Source of the DNA: SCUS01 sp966211675
GTDB lineage: Bacteria; Myxococcota_A; Polyangia; Polyangiales; Ga0077539
Reading direction: 5' to 3'
Assembly: GCA_966211675.1 (NCBI GenBank)
Contig: CBIHPK010000015.1
Coordinates: 11,151 to 75,150, forward strand
Length of the DNA: 64,000 nt
In this document: positions 35,999-43,833 of the stretch, one piece after another
How positions within the stretch are numbered: position 1 is the first letter of the stretch
How the letters are laid out: each line of letters starts with the position of its first letter
Notes under the pieces: model-generated
What the model saw: the letters and a program-made list of their open reading frames with translations, nothing else
What the model was told of the DNA's origin: nothing
Database searches by the model: none
Position numbers and translations under genes: made by a program

Positions 35999-36006
35999 AG
36001 GTAAAT
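35988..36006 (-). repeat. Degenerate copy of the dispersed motif at the pdhA-pdhB junction
   Basis: Minus-strand ATTTACC-N7-GAACT: left half intact, GTA changed to GAA. It spans the pdhA stop and pdhB start, so chance is a real alternative. Confidence 0.2.
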
Positions 36007-36950
36007 GCCTCGATGAGCTCCTCGCCGGGCTCCGCGCTCTCGTCCGCGAACTTCACGGCGTCCTCGACCTCCGCCTCGACCCCGGCCTCCACGCGCGCGA
36101 TGTCCGCGTCCACGAGCCCGAGCGCCCGCAGGTCGGCCTCGGCCTTCACGATGGGGTCGGTCTTCTTGCGCAGCTCGACCTCGTCCGCGGTGCGGTACTT
36201 CCCCGGGTCGCTCATGGAGTGTCCCCGGTAGCGGTACGTCTGCACCTCGATGAGCGTGGGCTTCGAGGTCTCCCTCGCCCGCGCGACGGCCTCTCCCACG
36301 CGGCGCTTCACCTCCAGCACGTCGCCGCTGGTGAAGCGATCGCTCGCCATCCCGTAGCCGTGCGCCTTCTGGCTGGTGTCGTGCACCGAGAGCGTGCGCG
36401 AGAGGGGCGTCCCCATCGAGTACTCGTTGTTCTCCACGATCACGACCAGGGGGAGGTCCCACAGCGACGCGAGCGAGAGCGCCTCGTGGAAGCCGCCGAT
36501 GCTCACGCTCCCCTCGCCGAGGAAGCACACCGTGACCTCCTTGTGACCGCGGTACTTCGACGCGAAGGCCACGCCCGCCGCGACCGCCACGTGCCCGCCG
36601 ACGATGCCGTCACCGCCCAGCAGGCGCCGCTCGGCGTCGAAGAAGTGCATGCTCCCGCCGAGGCCCTTCGAGCACCCGGTGACCTTGCCGTAGAGCTCCG
36701 CCATGCACGCGCGCGCCGACATGCCCCGCGCGAGCGCGAGGCCGTGGTCGCGGTACGTCCCGACCACCGCGTCGCCCGCGTCGAGGTTGGCCAGGGCGCC
36801 CACGGCGCTGGCCTCCTGCCCGATGTACAGGTGCAGGAAGCCACCGATCTTGCCCTGGGAATAGGCCTTCGCCGCCGCCTCCTCGAAGCGGCGGATCAGG
36901 AGCATCTGTCGGTAGAGTCCGAGCAGTTCGTCGGCGGGTGCGGGCATCAA
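35991..36950 (-). CDS. pdhA: Pyruvate dehydrogenase E1 component, alpha subunit
   Basis: 319 residues. The thiamine diphosphate motif runs from CFLGEGSVSIGGFHEAL to VVIVENNEYSMGT. GGSMHFFD, GGHVAVAAGVAFA and YRYRGHSMSDPGKYRT (the mobile loop equivalent to the regulated serine loop) are present. It is the first gene of pdhA-pdhB-pdhC, with a 127-bp gap upstream where the operon promoter should lie. Confidence 0.95.
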   Translation of the reverse strand: MMPAPADELLGLYRQMLLIRRFEEAAAKAYSQGKIGGFLHLYIGQEASAVGALANLDAGDAVVGTYRDHGLALARGMSARACMAELYGKVTGCSKGLGGSMHFFDAERRLLGGDGIVGGHVAVAAGVAFASKYRGHKEVTVCFLGEGSVSIGGFHEALSLASLWDLPLVVIVENNEYSMGTPLSRTLSVHDTSQKAHGYGMASDRFTSGDVLEVKRRVGEAVARARETSKPTLIEVQTYRYRGHSMSDPGKYRTADEVELRKKTDPIVKAEADLRALGLVDADIARVEAGVEAEVEDAVKFADESAEPGEELIEAFTYA

Positions 36951-37077
36951 GTCCCCTCTCGTCAGGGCGGTCTGCGCCAGTGGGCGGGTCGGACGACCTG
37001 CGCGGCGCAGCGAGCATAGGGAATGAGGTTCGCGAAGGGAAGGTGTCGCGTCGCGAGAGGAGGGACGGAGCGCGAGA

Positions 37078-38172
37078 TCAGAACATGCCGAAGCGGCCGC
37101 GCGGGCTCTCGTTGCGCGTGCGGATCACGCCGCCGCCGCCCTGGCTGCGACCCGAGGCGAGCTCGTAGATCTTGTCGAGGGAGAACACGGTCTGGAGATA
37201 GAACCGCGAGTCCTGGTACGGGGCGTAGAAGGGGTTGCCGTACGTGCCGTCGGCGTTGAGCAGGTTGCGGAACACCTGATAGCCGACCTCGGCGGTGAAC
37301 CACGGGGTCGCGATCCAGTCGACCCACGCCGCAAAGATGGTGTTGGTGCGGACCGAGGTCGGGCTGTCGTGCATGAGGAGCGAGTTGTCGACGCCCTGAT
37401 ACGGGAAGATGTGCTGCATCGAGAAGTACACGCCGGGAGAGATGTGCTCCCAGCTCTGCGCCACGATCAGCGCCCACGACACGGTGTTGGCGGCGTTGAA
37501 CACGCCCGAGAGCTGCTCGTTGCAGCCGCCGCCGTTGCCCGCGCCGAAGCAGGTCGCGCGGTTGGCCGGCGCCGTGCGAACGCCCGGCGTCGTGTACTGG
37601 TAGAGCGGGTGCGTGAAGGTGCCGTTGGCGATGATGTCGAGCTCGCCGCCCAGCACGTGCTCGATGCCGTAGGCGGCCTGCACCACGACGCCCGGTGTGA
37701 CGATCATGGTGCGCGCGCGCGACTCGACGGACACCGGGAACACCAGACGGGGCGCGACCCAGAACTTCACCGCGCCGCCTAGTGGCGGAATGCCGGTGAC
37801 CCAGAGGTCGAGGTTGACGTCGCCGAAGCGCGGCTCGTGCAGCGTCGTGGTGTTGTCGGCGTTGGTGAACTCGTAGCTGAACGCCATGCCCGCGCGGAGC
37901 TGCAGCATGCGGTTGAAGGTCCAGCGGGGGCGGATCGCGAGCGACATGTCGACCGTGTCGTTCGGGTACTGGTTGAGGTCCCGGAAGATCGTCGGCAGCG
38001 TGACGCCGACGGTGGCGAGCAGCTGCGTCTGGCGCCAGGGCAGCGGCGCCGGTCGCGCGGGAGCCGGAGCTGCGGCCGGGGCCGGGGTGGCGGTCTGCGC
38101 GGCGGCGGTGCTCGTCGCCGAGAATCCCGCGAGCAGCGCGGCGGCCTGAACCAACTTCCTCTTCGACGACAT
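37078..38172 (-). CDS. Secreted or outer-membrane beta-barrel-like protein
   Basis: 364 residues from ATG 38172 (GGGAG upstream); an earlier start at 38217 would precede the signal. The signal peptide is residues 1-26 (KLVQAAALLAGFSATSTAAAQ), followed by an Ala/Pro linker. The rest alternates polar and aromatic residues in barrel style (LDLWVTGIPPLGGAVKFWVAP, GVYFSMQHIFPYQGV, WFTAEVGYQVF). It has one Cys pair (CFGAGNGGGC). The family is not recognised; an outer-membrane transport or structural protein is likely. Confidence 0.65.
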   Translation of the reverse strand: MSSKRKLVQAAALLAGFSATSTAAAQTATPAPAAAPAPARPAPLPWRQTQLLATVGVTLPTIFRDLNQYPNDTVDMSLAIRPRWTFNRMLQLRAGMAFSYEFTNADNTTTLHEPRFGDVNLDLWVTGIPPLGGAVKFWVAPRLVFPVSVESRARTMIVTPGVVVQAAYGIEHVLGGELDIIANGTFTHPLYQYTTPGVRTAPANRATCFGAGNGGGCNEQLSGVFNAANTVSWALIVAQSWEHISPGVYFSMQHIFPYQGVDNSLLMHDSPTSVRTNTIFAAWVDWIATPWFTAEVGYQVFRNLLNADGTYGNPFYAPYQDSRFYLQTVFSLDKIYELASGRSQGGGGVIRTRNESPRGRFGMF

Positions 38173-38252
38173 CACTCGAGCTCTCCCAGAGGCGATCGCG
38201 CTGGACCGCCAGACCATTGAGGGTTGCGGACATCACCCGCCCGCGGCCGCGT

Positions 38253-38258
38253 TGTCAA
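38253..38258 (-). promoter_or_regulatory. Consensus -35 box upstream of the outer-membrane-type gene
   Basis: Minus-strand TTGACA about 80 bp before the start codon. The expected -10 (TGATGT after 17 bp) is poor, so the promoter is only tentative. Confidence 0.25.
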
Positions 38259-38393
38259 CAGCGGTCGCCGAACGTCGTGCGCGGGTGTTGTTCAAGAAAT
38301 AGACCGCGCGGAAACGCGGCGCGCTCGGGGCTCCGCGGGCCCCGCCGTCAGGTTGCTAACGGCGCGTCCGCTAGCGACCCGAGCGGGCCCGGG

Positions 38394-38412
38394 AATACCC
38401 GAGCAGGTAAAC
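38394..38412 (-). repeat. Dispersed motif GYTTACC-N7-GTAW, copy 7 (intergenic)
   Basis: Minus-strand GTTTACC-N7-GTATT. It is the only clear copy outside a gene, directly 3' of the small 35-codon frame. Confidence 0.75.
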
Positions 38413-38414
38413 GG

Positions 38415-38522
38415 TCAGCCGTCGCCGCCGCGGTCGTTGGGGGGGATCTTGCCGCCGAGATACATCAGCCCTCCGACGAGGAGGACGACGACGAGGAGGG
38501 CGAGAAGCTTGGGCCAGAGCAT
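38415..38522 (-). CDS. Possible 35-residue single-TM peptide
   Basis: The frame starts MLWPKLLALLVVVLLVGG and ends GKIPPNDRGGDG, giving one TM helix and a short polar tail. It lies 43 bp after the last ExbD gene on the same strand, so it could be a fourth, accessory subunit of that motor operon. No ribosome-binding site is visible (the upstream bases are C-rich), so expression is uncertain. The 38173-38414 stretch beyond it holds GC-rich hairpins and copy 7 of the dispersed motif. Confidence 0.4.
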   Translation of the reverse strand: MLWPKLLALLVVVLLVGGLMYLGGKIPPNDRGGDG

Positions 38523-38565
38523 CGGGGGGGGTAGGACCGTCTCAGGGGTGGCGAGCGCCCGCCGC

Positions 38566-39144
38566 TCAGCTCGAGCTGCGGGCCTTGAGGACGAGGAGCT
38601 GGAAGCCCGCGAAGCCCGACTGGCCGCAGGTGTAGAGCACCTCGAAGATCGTGCGGGAGGGGATGCCGTGGTCCGCGATGATGGCGATCTCGCCGCGGAA
38701 GGGCTGGCCCGCGCGCTCGGCGATGGTGCGGGCGACCTGCACCTGGTCGCGCATCGACTCGGCGAGGGGGTTGATCATCAGGCCGGTGCCGCCGCCGCGC
38801 TTCTGCGAGGGGTCGACGTAGCCGTTGCGGAGCGAGGTGATGAAGCGCCCGTTCACGGTGATGGAGACCCGCGAGACGATCACCTGCAGCGCCTGCGAGG
38901 GGGAGGTGTTGACCGACGAGTGCGGCAGCCGGAGGTCGTCGCTCTGCGGCACGTTGGCCGGAGACGACGACAGCGACTTCAGGAGGAACACCAGGATGAT
39001 GGTCATCATGTCCATCATCGCGACGATGTTGAGCTCCTCGGCGACGTGCTCTTCGCGGCGCGCCCGGGTCTTGCGCGCGATCTCGCGCTTGACCTGCACG
39101 AGGGTCGCCTTGGGGTGGTGCGCGACGTCCGTCTTCTCAGTCAT
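38566..39144 (-). CDS. ExbD/TolR family motor protein (cluster A, second ExbD)
   Basis: 192 residues. The N-terminal cytosolic stretch is Lys/Arg-rich. One TM (about 40-60) has ELNIVAMMDMMTIILVFLL, with the proton-carrying Asp in place. A periplasmic domain follows with two predicted strands and helix pairs. It starts 3 bp after the stop of the preceding ExbD gene. It couples proton flow through an ExbB/MotA-like channel to work in the periplasm. Confidence 0.9.
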   Translation of the reverse strand: MTEKTDVAHHPKATLVQVKREIARKTRARREEHVAEELNIVAMMDMMTIILVFLLKSLSSSPANVPQSDDLRLPHSSVNTSPSQALQVIVSRVSITVNGRFITSLRNGYVDPSQKRGGGTGLMINPLAESMRDQVQVARTIAERAGQPFRGEIAIIADHGIPSRTIFEVLYTCGQSGFAGFQLLVLKARSSS

Positions 39145-39147
39145 CGC

Positions 39148-39777
39148 TCAGTTCCTCAGCACGCCGAGGGTGACCTCGGGAAAGAGGCAGTCGGGACTGG
39201 TGTAGTTGCCCTGTCCGCCGTTCTCGGGGAGGTGACAGGCGTCGGCGCGCGACTCGCGCACGGCGTCGACGGTCTTCACCAGGACGCCGTAGGGGATGTC
39301 GCCGTTGGGCGAGACGTTGATCGAGTGGTCGTCCACGACCTCCGCCGCCCACTGCTGCCGGATGGCCACCATGCACTGGGTGAGGCCGGCGAAGTCGTGG
39401 GAGCTCCCGTCGGCGTCGGGCGTCGCGCGGTTGGGGACCGTGAGCGACGCCTGGCCGACGGTGCGGCAGCCCGGCATGAGGAAGCCACCGCCCGCGCCCA
39501 CGATGAAGCCGTTGGGCGCCACCTTCACGGTGATGTTCAACCGCTGGTGCGTATCCGGCTGGGTGTTCGGGCGGGGGCCGCTCGACGGCGCGGGCACGGG
39601 GATGGTGGCGGTGAACACGGTCGCGATGCTCGCCAGGATGAACATCAGGACGTTCATGATGATGTCGAGGAACGGGATGATGTTCAGCTCACCACCGCCG
39701 TCGTCCGGCCCATGGTGTTTGGGCTTGGACCGGCGGTTGATGATCGCCCGCTGCGCAGCCGTGAACTTCCCGCTCAT
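39148..39777 (-). CDS. ExbD/TolR family motor protein (cluster A, first ExbD)
   Basis: 209 residues. TM at about 31-50, ELNIIPFLDIIMNVLMFILAS, again with the essential Asp. The periplasmic part is Pro-rich at first, then contains two Cys (PGCRTVGQA, ADACHLPEN) and a third near the C-terminus (SPDCLFPE), which could form disulfides. It overlaps the ExbB gene by ATGA. Confidence 0.9.
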   Translation of the reverse strand: MSGKFTAAQRAIINRRSKPKHHGPDDGGGELNIIPFLDIIMNVLMFILASIATVFTATIPVPAPSSGPRPNTQPDTHQRLNITVKVAPNGFIVGAGGGFLMPGCRTVGQASLTVPNRATPDADGSSHDFAGLTQCMVAIRQQWAAEVVDDHSINVSPNGDIPYGVLVKTVDAVRESRADACHLPENGGQGNYTSPDCLFPEVTLGVLRN

Positions 39778-40472
39778 CCCTGGCTACGGCCGGTCGTGAG
39801 GAGGTTGGTGAGCTTCGACGAGGTCAGCTCGATGTCCGCGAGGATCTTCTTCGCCTGCCCGTTGATGAGCATGTGCGCGACCATGCAGGTCACCGCGATG
39901 CCGAGGCCGAGCGCGGTGTTGTTCATGGCCTCGGAGATGCCGCGGGCGAGCAGCTGCTGGCGGCGGCCCGGGTCAGCGACGCGGTCGAGCGCGCTGAAGG
40001 TGTGGATGAGCCCGAGGATGGTTCCGAGGAGGCCGAAGAGGGTCGCGATGTTGGCGAGCGACCAGAGGGCGCCGATGCGCTTCTGGACCTGCGGCTCGAT
40101 GTCCATCACCTGCTCTTCGATCGCGACGACCACCGCCTCCTCGCCGCGGTTGACCTGCATGAGGCCCGCGCGAAACACCCGGAGGATGGGCACGTCGTCG
40201 GCCTCGCACAGCTTGATCGCGCGGTCGATGTTGTTCGCCTGCACGAGCTTGCGAACCTGCGCGAGCAGCTCCTTGCTGTTCACGCGAAACTTGGACAGCA
40301 GGAAGATCACCCGCTCCGTGATCGTGGCGAGCACCACGATGGAGATGAAGATGTTCACGAAGAAGGGCCAGCCCAGCTTCTCGTAGAGCCCCGCGAGGCC
40401 CACCGCTTCTTGCGGGTGATCCCCACCCGCCTGCTGAGCCATCAGTAGCAACTGCACCAGCGCCGATTGCAT
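39774..40472 (-). CDS. ExbB/TolQ/MotA family proton-channel protein (cluster A)
   Basis: 232 residues with three TM helices: about 32-52 (FFVNIFISIVVLATITERVIF), 128-150 (LWSLANIATLFGLLGTILGLI) and 175-200 (NNTALGLGIAVTCMVAHML). TLFGLLGTILGLIHTF and GISEAMNNTALGLGIAV are the MotA/TolQ/ExbB signature. It heads a minus-strand cluster ExbB-ExbD-ExbD, the composition of the myxobacterial gliding motor AglR-AglQ-AglS. Whether it is gliding, TonB-type or Tol is not decided by sequence. Confidence 0.9.
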   Translation of the reverse strand: MQSALVQLLLMAQQAGGDHPQEAVGLAGLYEKLGWPFFVNIFISIVVLATITERVIFLLSKFRVNSKELLAQVRKLVQANNIDRAIKLCEADDVPILRVFRAGLMQVNRGEEAVVVAIEEQVMDIEPQVQKRIGALWSLANIATLFGLLGTILGLIHTFSALDRVADPGRRQQLLARGISEAMNNTALGLGIAVTCMVAHMLINGQAKKILADIELTSSKLTNLLTTGRSQG

Positions 40473-40691
40473 CGTCCTCTACGCTCCTTGCTCCGTTCTT
40501 CGAGCCGCTGTCTGATTCGCGAGCCACGCTACGCTACCGCAACGGGTTGATCGCTGGGAAGGGTGCGGTGATCCGAAGAATCTCACCGGACCTGCGCACC
40601 CCTCAACGTCATCAACATCGTTGGGTTGCTGTTGAACTTCAGGCTCAGGTCTGACCCCGTCACCCACGTCGCCCGCGACGCAACGCGGCGG

Positions 40692-40721
40692 ACCGTATCC
40701 CTACGCCAAGAGGGATGTCAA
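40692..40721 (-). promoter_or_regulatory. Candidate sigma-70 promoter for cluster A (exbB at 40472)
   Basis: Minus-strand TTGACA (40721-40716), 18-bp spacer, TACGGT (40697-40692). The -35 is perfect and the -10 is 3/6. It would give a leader of about 210 nt. Confidence 0.4.
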
Positions 40722-40850
40722 CGACACAAGCGCGCCACGTCGAAGGGAGATCCCGCGCCCAATCAGATGGCGCGAATGTCCGACCCGGGACCCGTCGACC
40801 GCAGGGAGGAATTGTCCGCCGGGGGTGTCACGCGGGCTCGAGCAGCCCCG

Positions 40851-40878
40851 TTGACACCAGAGACCCCCCCGGTATCAT
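40851..40878 (+). promoter_or_regulatory. Sigma-70 promoter for cluster B (exbB at 41059)
   Basis: Perfect -35 TTGACA (40851-40856), 16-bp spacer, -10 TATCAT (40873-40878). It is the best promoter match in the window, about 175 nt upstream of the start codon. Confidence 0.65.
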
Positions 40879-41058
40879 CGCGCGGCTTCACGGCGGTCGA
40901 ACTTTTCGTCCCCGCGAAATCATGTGGCACACGATGCGATGGGTCGTGTAGACACGCACCGCACGACCGGCAACGGTTGAACGGATACGCCCCGAAAGCC
41001 GACCCACCGATCAACCGGGGACACTCGGCATTTCCCACACTCTCAGGAGGATTCTGCG

Positions 41059-41739
41059 ATGTTGCAAAGTATGGGTCAGCACTTCAAGGAAGGCGGATGG
41101 GGCATGTGGCCGATCGTCTTCTGGGCGGTGTTCGTGATCGCGATCACCGTCGAGCGATCGATGTATCTGTTCAAGTCGTCCATCAACAAGGACGCCTTCC
41201 TCTCCAACATCCAGAAGTGCATCCTCGCCGGTGACGTGGGTCGGGCCATCAAGCTGTGCTCCAGCGCGCAGGCCCCCCTCGCTCGCATCGTCAAGGCCGG
41301 CCTGATGAAGGTGAACCGCCCGGACACCGAGGTGCAGGCCGCGATGGACGAGTCGGCCCTCCGCGAGCTGCCGAAGATCGAGCACCGCACCGCGTACCTC
41401 GCGCTCCTCTCCAACCTCGCCATGCTCTCCGGCCTCCTCGGCACCATCACCGGTCTCATCGCGGCCTTCGGCGCGGTGGGCGGTCATGGCGGCGAGGGCG
41501 GTCCCACGATCGACCCGGCCCGCAAGGCCGAGCTGCTCGCGGGCGGCATCTCCGAGGCGATGAACTGCACCGCCTTCGGTCTGGTCATCGCGATCCTCGG
41601 CCTCATCGCCTTCGCGCTCCTGAACGGCAAGACCCAGCAGATCGTCGACGACATCAACGAGTCCACCGTCCAGGTGCTCAACCTCGTGGTGAACAACCGC
41701 TCGAAGATCAACGTGGGCTCGGGCCAGCAGGCCGCCTGA
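41059..41739 (+). CDS. ExbB/TolQ/MotA family proton-channel protein (cluster B)
   Basis: 226 residues with a strong AGGAGG site before ATG 41059. Three TM helices: about 15-35 (MWPIVFWAVFVIAITVERSMY), 113-138 (LSNLAMLSGLLGTITGLIAAF) and 168-192 (MNCTAFGLVIAILGLIAFALL). GISEAMNCTAFGLVIAI matches the family signature. It differs clearly in sequence from its cluster A paralogue, so the duplication is old. Confidence 0.92.
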   Translation: MLQSMGQHFKEGGWGMWPIVFWAVFVIAITVERSMYLFKSSINKDAFLSNIQKCILAGDVGRAIKLCSSAQAPLARIVKAGLMKVNRPDTEVQAAMDESALRELPKIEHRTAYLALLSNLAMLSGLLGTITGLIAAFGAVGGHGGEGGPTIDPARKAELLAGGISEAMNCTAFGLVIAILGLIAFALLNGKTQQIVDDINESTVQVLNLVVNNRSKINVGSGQQAA

Positions 41740-41773
41740 TAGTTCCTCCGGCCGCACGCTAAGGAGCACAGCC

Positions 41774-42247
41774 ATGGGTGGCGTCTCAGTCGATTCTGGC
41801 GGCAAGGGCGGCAAAAAGTCCGTCGACGCCCCGGTCAACATGGTCCCGATGATCGACCTGTTGATCTGTTGCATCGCGTTCCTTCTGATGACCGCGGTGT
41901 GGGTCCAGACCGGCGCCGTCCAGGCGAGCCAGCCTCGCGGCGCGCCGGCCCCGGATTCCCCACCGAACCCGGAGCAGCAGGACCAGCTCAAGATCCAGAT
42001 CTCTCCGACGGGTCTCCAGGTCGGCGTCAACGCCGCGGACATGCGCCAGATCGGGCGTACCCCGCAGCGCTTCACCGAGCTGAAGACCCTCCTCGAGGCG
42101 CGGCGTCAGGCCAACCAGCAGAACCGCGAGGTCTGGCTGCAGCCCGACGGAGCGGTCGACTACTCGGAGATCATCGCCGTCATGGATACCGTCTACGAGG
42201 TCTACGGCAGCGCCGCTCGCGGCGAGGTCACGATCCGCTTCCTGTAA
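41774..42247 (+). CDS. ExbD/TolR family motor protein (cluster B, first ExbD)
   Basis: 157 residues, AAGGAG upstream of ATG 41774. TM about 21-43, VNMVPMIDLLICCIAFLLM, with the conserved Asp and an unusual Cys-Cys pair in the membrane. The periplasmic domain (GAVDYSEIIAVMDTVYEVYGS) has the ExbD/TolR fold pattern. It follows the ExbB gene by 34 bp. Confidence 0.9.
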   Translation: MGGVSVDSGGKGGKKSVDAPVNMVPMIDLLICCIAFLLMTAVWVQTGAVQASQPRGAPAPDSPPNPEQQDQLKIQISPTGLQVGVNAADMRQIGRTPQRFTELKTLLEARRQANQQNREVWLQPDGAVDYSEIIAVMDTVYEVYGSAARGEVTIRFL

Positions 42248-42265
42248 GGGTGCAGGGGAGAAATC

Positions 42266-42808
42266 ATGCCCGTCGCGAAGCCAGGTAAGCGCCTCCTCCA
42301 CAACGTCCCGCTGCGGTTCGTCCAGAAGCGGGTCTCGGGCGGTGGCCACAAGTCGGTGACCGCCGACCTCAACCTCACCTCGATGATCGACTTCCTCGTC
42401 ATCACGGTGGTGTTCCTCCTGTCCCAGTTCGGCTCGCAGCAGCAGGTGCAGTCGAGCGCGGGCCTCGAGATCCCCGAGACCCACAACGCCGACAACCTGG
42501 CGAGCGCCCCGATCATCTCGATCTCCGAGCAGGCGATCATGATGGACGGCCAGCGCATCACCACGCCGCGCGAGATCTCCGGCTCGTCCGACCGCATCGA
42601 CCGCCTCTTCGAGCGGCTGGAGCAGGCCAAGCGCGAGTACCCGGTGCTCCACCCCGACCGCCAGTTCGAGGGCGACGTGGTCTTCCAGATCGACCGGCAC
42701 GTCCACTGGGACATCGTGAAGACCATCGCCCGTACCTGCGCCGCCGCGGGCTATGTGCGGCTCAACTTCGCGGTCACCAAGGGCAACGCCAACACGGCCG
42801 CGGAGTAA
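42266..42808 (+). CDS. ExbD/TolR family motor protein (cluster B, second ExbD)
   Basis: 180 residues, GGGGAG upstream of ATG 42266. TM about 35-55, DLNLTSMIDFLVITVVFLLSQF, with the channel Asp. The periplasmic domain contains LMEQ-type helices (RIDRLFERLEQAKREYP) and ends in DIVKTIARTCAAAGYVRLNFAVTKG. It completes the second ExbB-ExbD-ExbD set. Confidence 0.9.
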   Translation: MPVAKPGKRLLHNVPLRFVQKRVSGGGHKSVTADLNLTSMIDFLVITVVFLLSQFGSQQQVQSSAGLEIPETHNADNLASAPIISISEQAIMMDGQRITTPREISGSSDRIDRLFERLEQAKREYPVLHPDRQFEGDVVFQIDRHVHWDIVKTIARTCAAAGYVRLNFAVTKGNANTAAE

Positions 42809-42824
42809 GTCCGCGAGCCCGCCG

Positions 42825-43802
42825 ATGTCCCCTCCCTCCGATCCCCCGGTCGATGAGCCTGGCAGCTCCCACCGGGGGATGATTCCCCGCGAAGAACTCC
42901 CCTTCCTCCCGAAGATCAAGTGGCGCTTCTGGGCGCCCATCCTGGCGCTGCTCGTCGCCTTCCCGCTCGCGTGGGGCATCAAGCGCGACCGCGAGGCGAG
43001 GCGGTTGCGGGAGCGCCTGCTGCGAGAGCACGCCGCCCTCACCGCGACGCTCGGCCCGGACTACCGCGCGGTGCGGCAGTTCGTCGAGGCCTCCGCGCTC
43101 GAGGCCGTCGGCCCCTACGCGGGCGACCTGCGCGACCCTGCGCTTACCCTGGAGGGTATGACCCGGGAGCCCGTGCTCTACGGGCGCCTGCGCGTCCACG
43201 AGGTGCACGCGCCCGCGGACGTCGCGGCCTCCATCCGCCACCGCTACCCGGACCAGCTCTACTCGTGCCTCGGCCTCGAGCCGCGGCTCGCCCGGGAGCT
43301 CTTCGACAAGGGCGCCTTCCTGCTCCCCTCCTTCGTCGACGCCGTGCGCGGGGCGGACTCCACCGAGCGCCTGCACGCCCTGCGCGAGGACCTCATCTTC
43401 CGCCTGCGCCGCGACACCGCGATGCTGGTCGACCACCTGCGCCGCCGCTACCTCGTGCTCGTGGTCGACGAGGCCCGCGCCTCCGTCGACGGCCCCACGC
43501 GCGTCTACGTCTACGACCTGCCCGCGCGCCGCGTGGTGCTGCGGGCGCGGGGAGAGGGCGCCGACGTGCGGGTGATCCCCTTCCAGATGGCGGGGCTGCC
43601 CACGCCGCCCCCGCGCGCCCATCCCCTCACCGGCGCGTCGGTCAGCGGTCACGACTGCTCCGTCGCCAACGCCGCGCGGAGGGCGCTCGGCGTCGAGCCG
43701 ATGGGCATGGCCCACGCGCCGGACTCGCCGGCCCCGGTCGCCGACGCAGGCCCCGCGGCGACGGACGCCGCGACGCGACCCACGGTCGACGCCGGACCTT
43801 GA
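42825..43802 (+). CDS. Single-TM hypothetical protein downstream of the cluster B motor genes
   Basis: 325 residues from ATG 42825. A cytosolic Pro-rich head is followed by one TM (about 36-55, FWAPILALLVAFPLAWGIKR), a helical region and a predicted alpha/beta periplasmic domain (LVLVVDEARASVDGPTRVYVYDL). The tail is Ala/Asp/Thr-rich. It lies 16 bp after the second ExbD, so it is probably the fourth gene of the motor operon and a candidate output partner. Family unknown. Confidence 0.7.
   Translation: MSPPSDPPVDEPGSSHRGMIPREELPFLPKIKWRFWAPILALLVAFPLAWGIKRDREARRLRERLLREHAALTATLGPDYRAVRQFVEASALEAVGPYAGDLRDPALTLEGMTREPVLYGRLRVHEVHAPADVAASIRHRYPDQLYSCLGLEPRLARELFDKGAFLLPSFVDAVRGADSTERLHALREDLIFRLRRDTAMLVDHLRRRYLVLVVDEARASVDGPTRVYVYDLPARRVVLRARGEGADVRVIPFQMAGLPTPPPRAHPLTGASVSGHDCSVANAARRALGVEPMGMAHAPDSPAPVADAGPAATDAATRPTVDAGP
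43142..43160 (+). repeat. Dispersed motif GYTTACC-N7-GTAW, copy 8
   Basis: GCTTACC-N7-GTATG, sense strand of the single-TM gene, codons CTT ACC CTG GAG GGT ATG. Confidence 0.65.
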
Positions 43803-43833
43803 CGAGCCCCGACACCTCGACCACTTTGCGTCG

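Larger units (their letters stand above)
40473..41058. other. 586-bp divergent regulatory interval between two ExbB-ExbD clusters
   Basis: No gene is supported here; the open frames crossing it lack initiation signals and overlap the promoters. It is less GC-rich than its flanks. It contains one good sigma-70-type promoter in each direction (listed separately) with long leaders of roughly 175 and 215 nt, and an AGGTCTGACCCC string near 40648. Confidence 0.7.

Noticed and set aside
40626..41234. 202-codon plus-strand frame in the motor intergenic interval
   Set aside because: It overlaps the promoter and the start of the clear ExbB gene, has no ribosome-binding site, and has no domain pattern.
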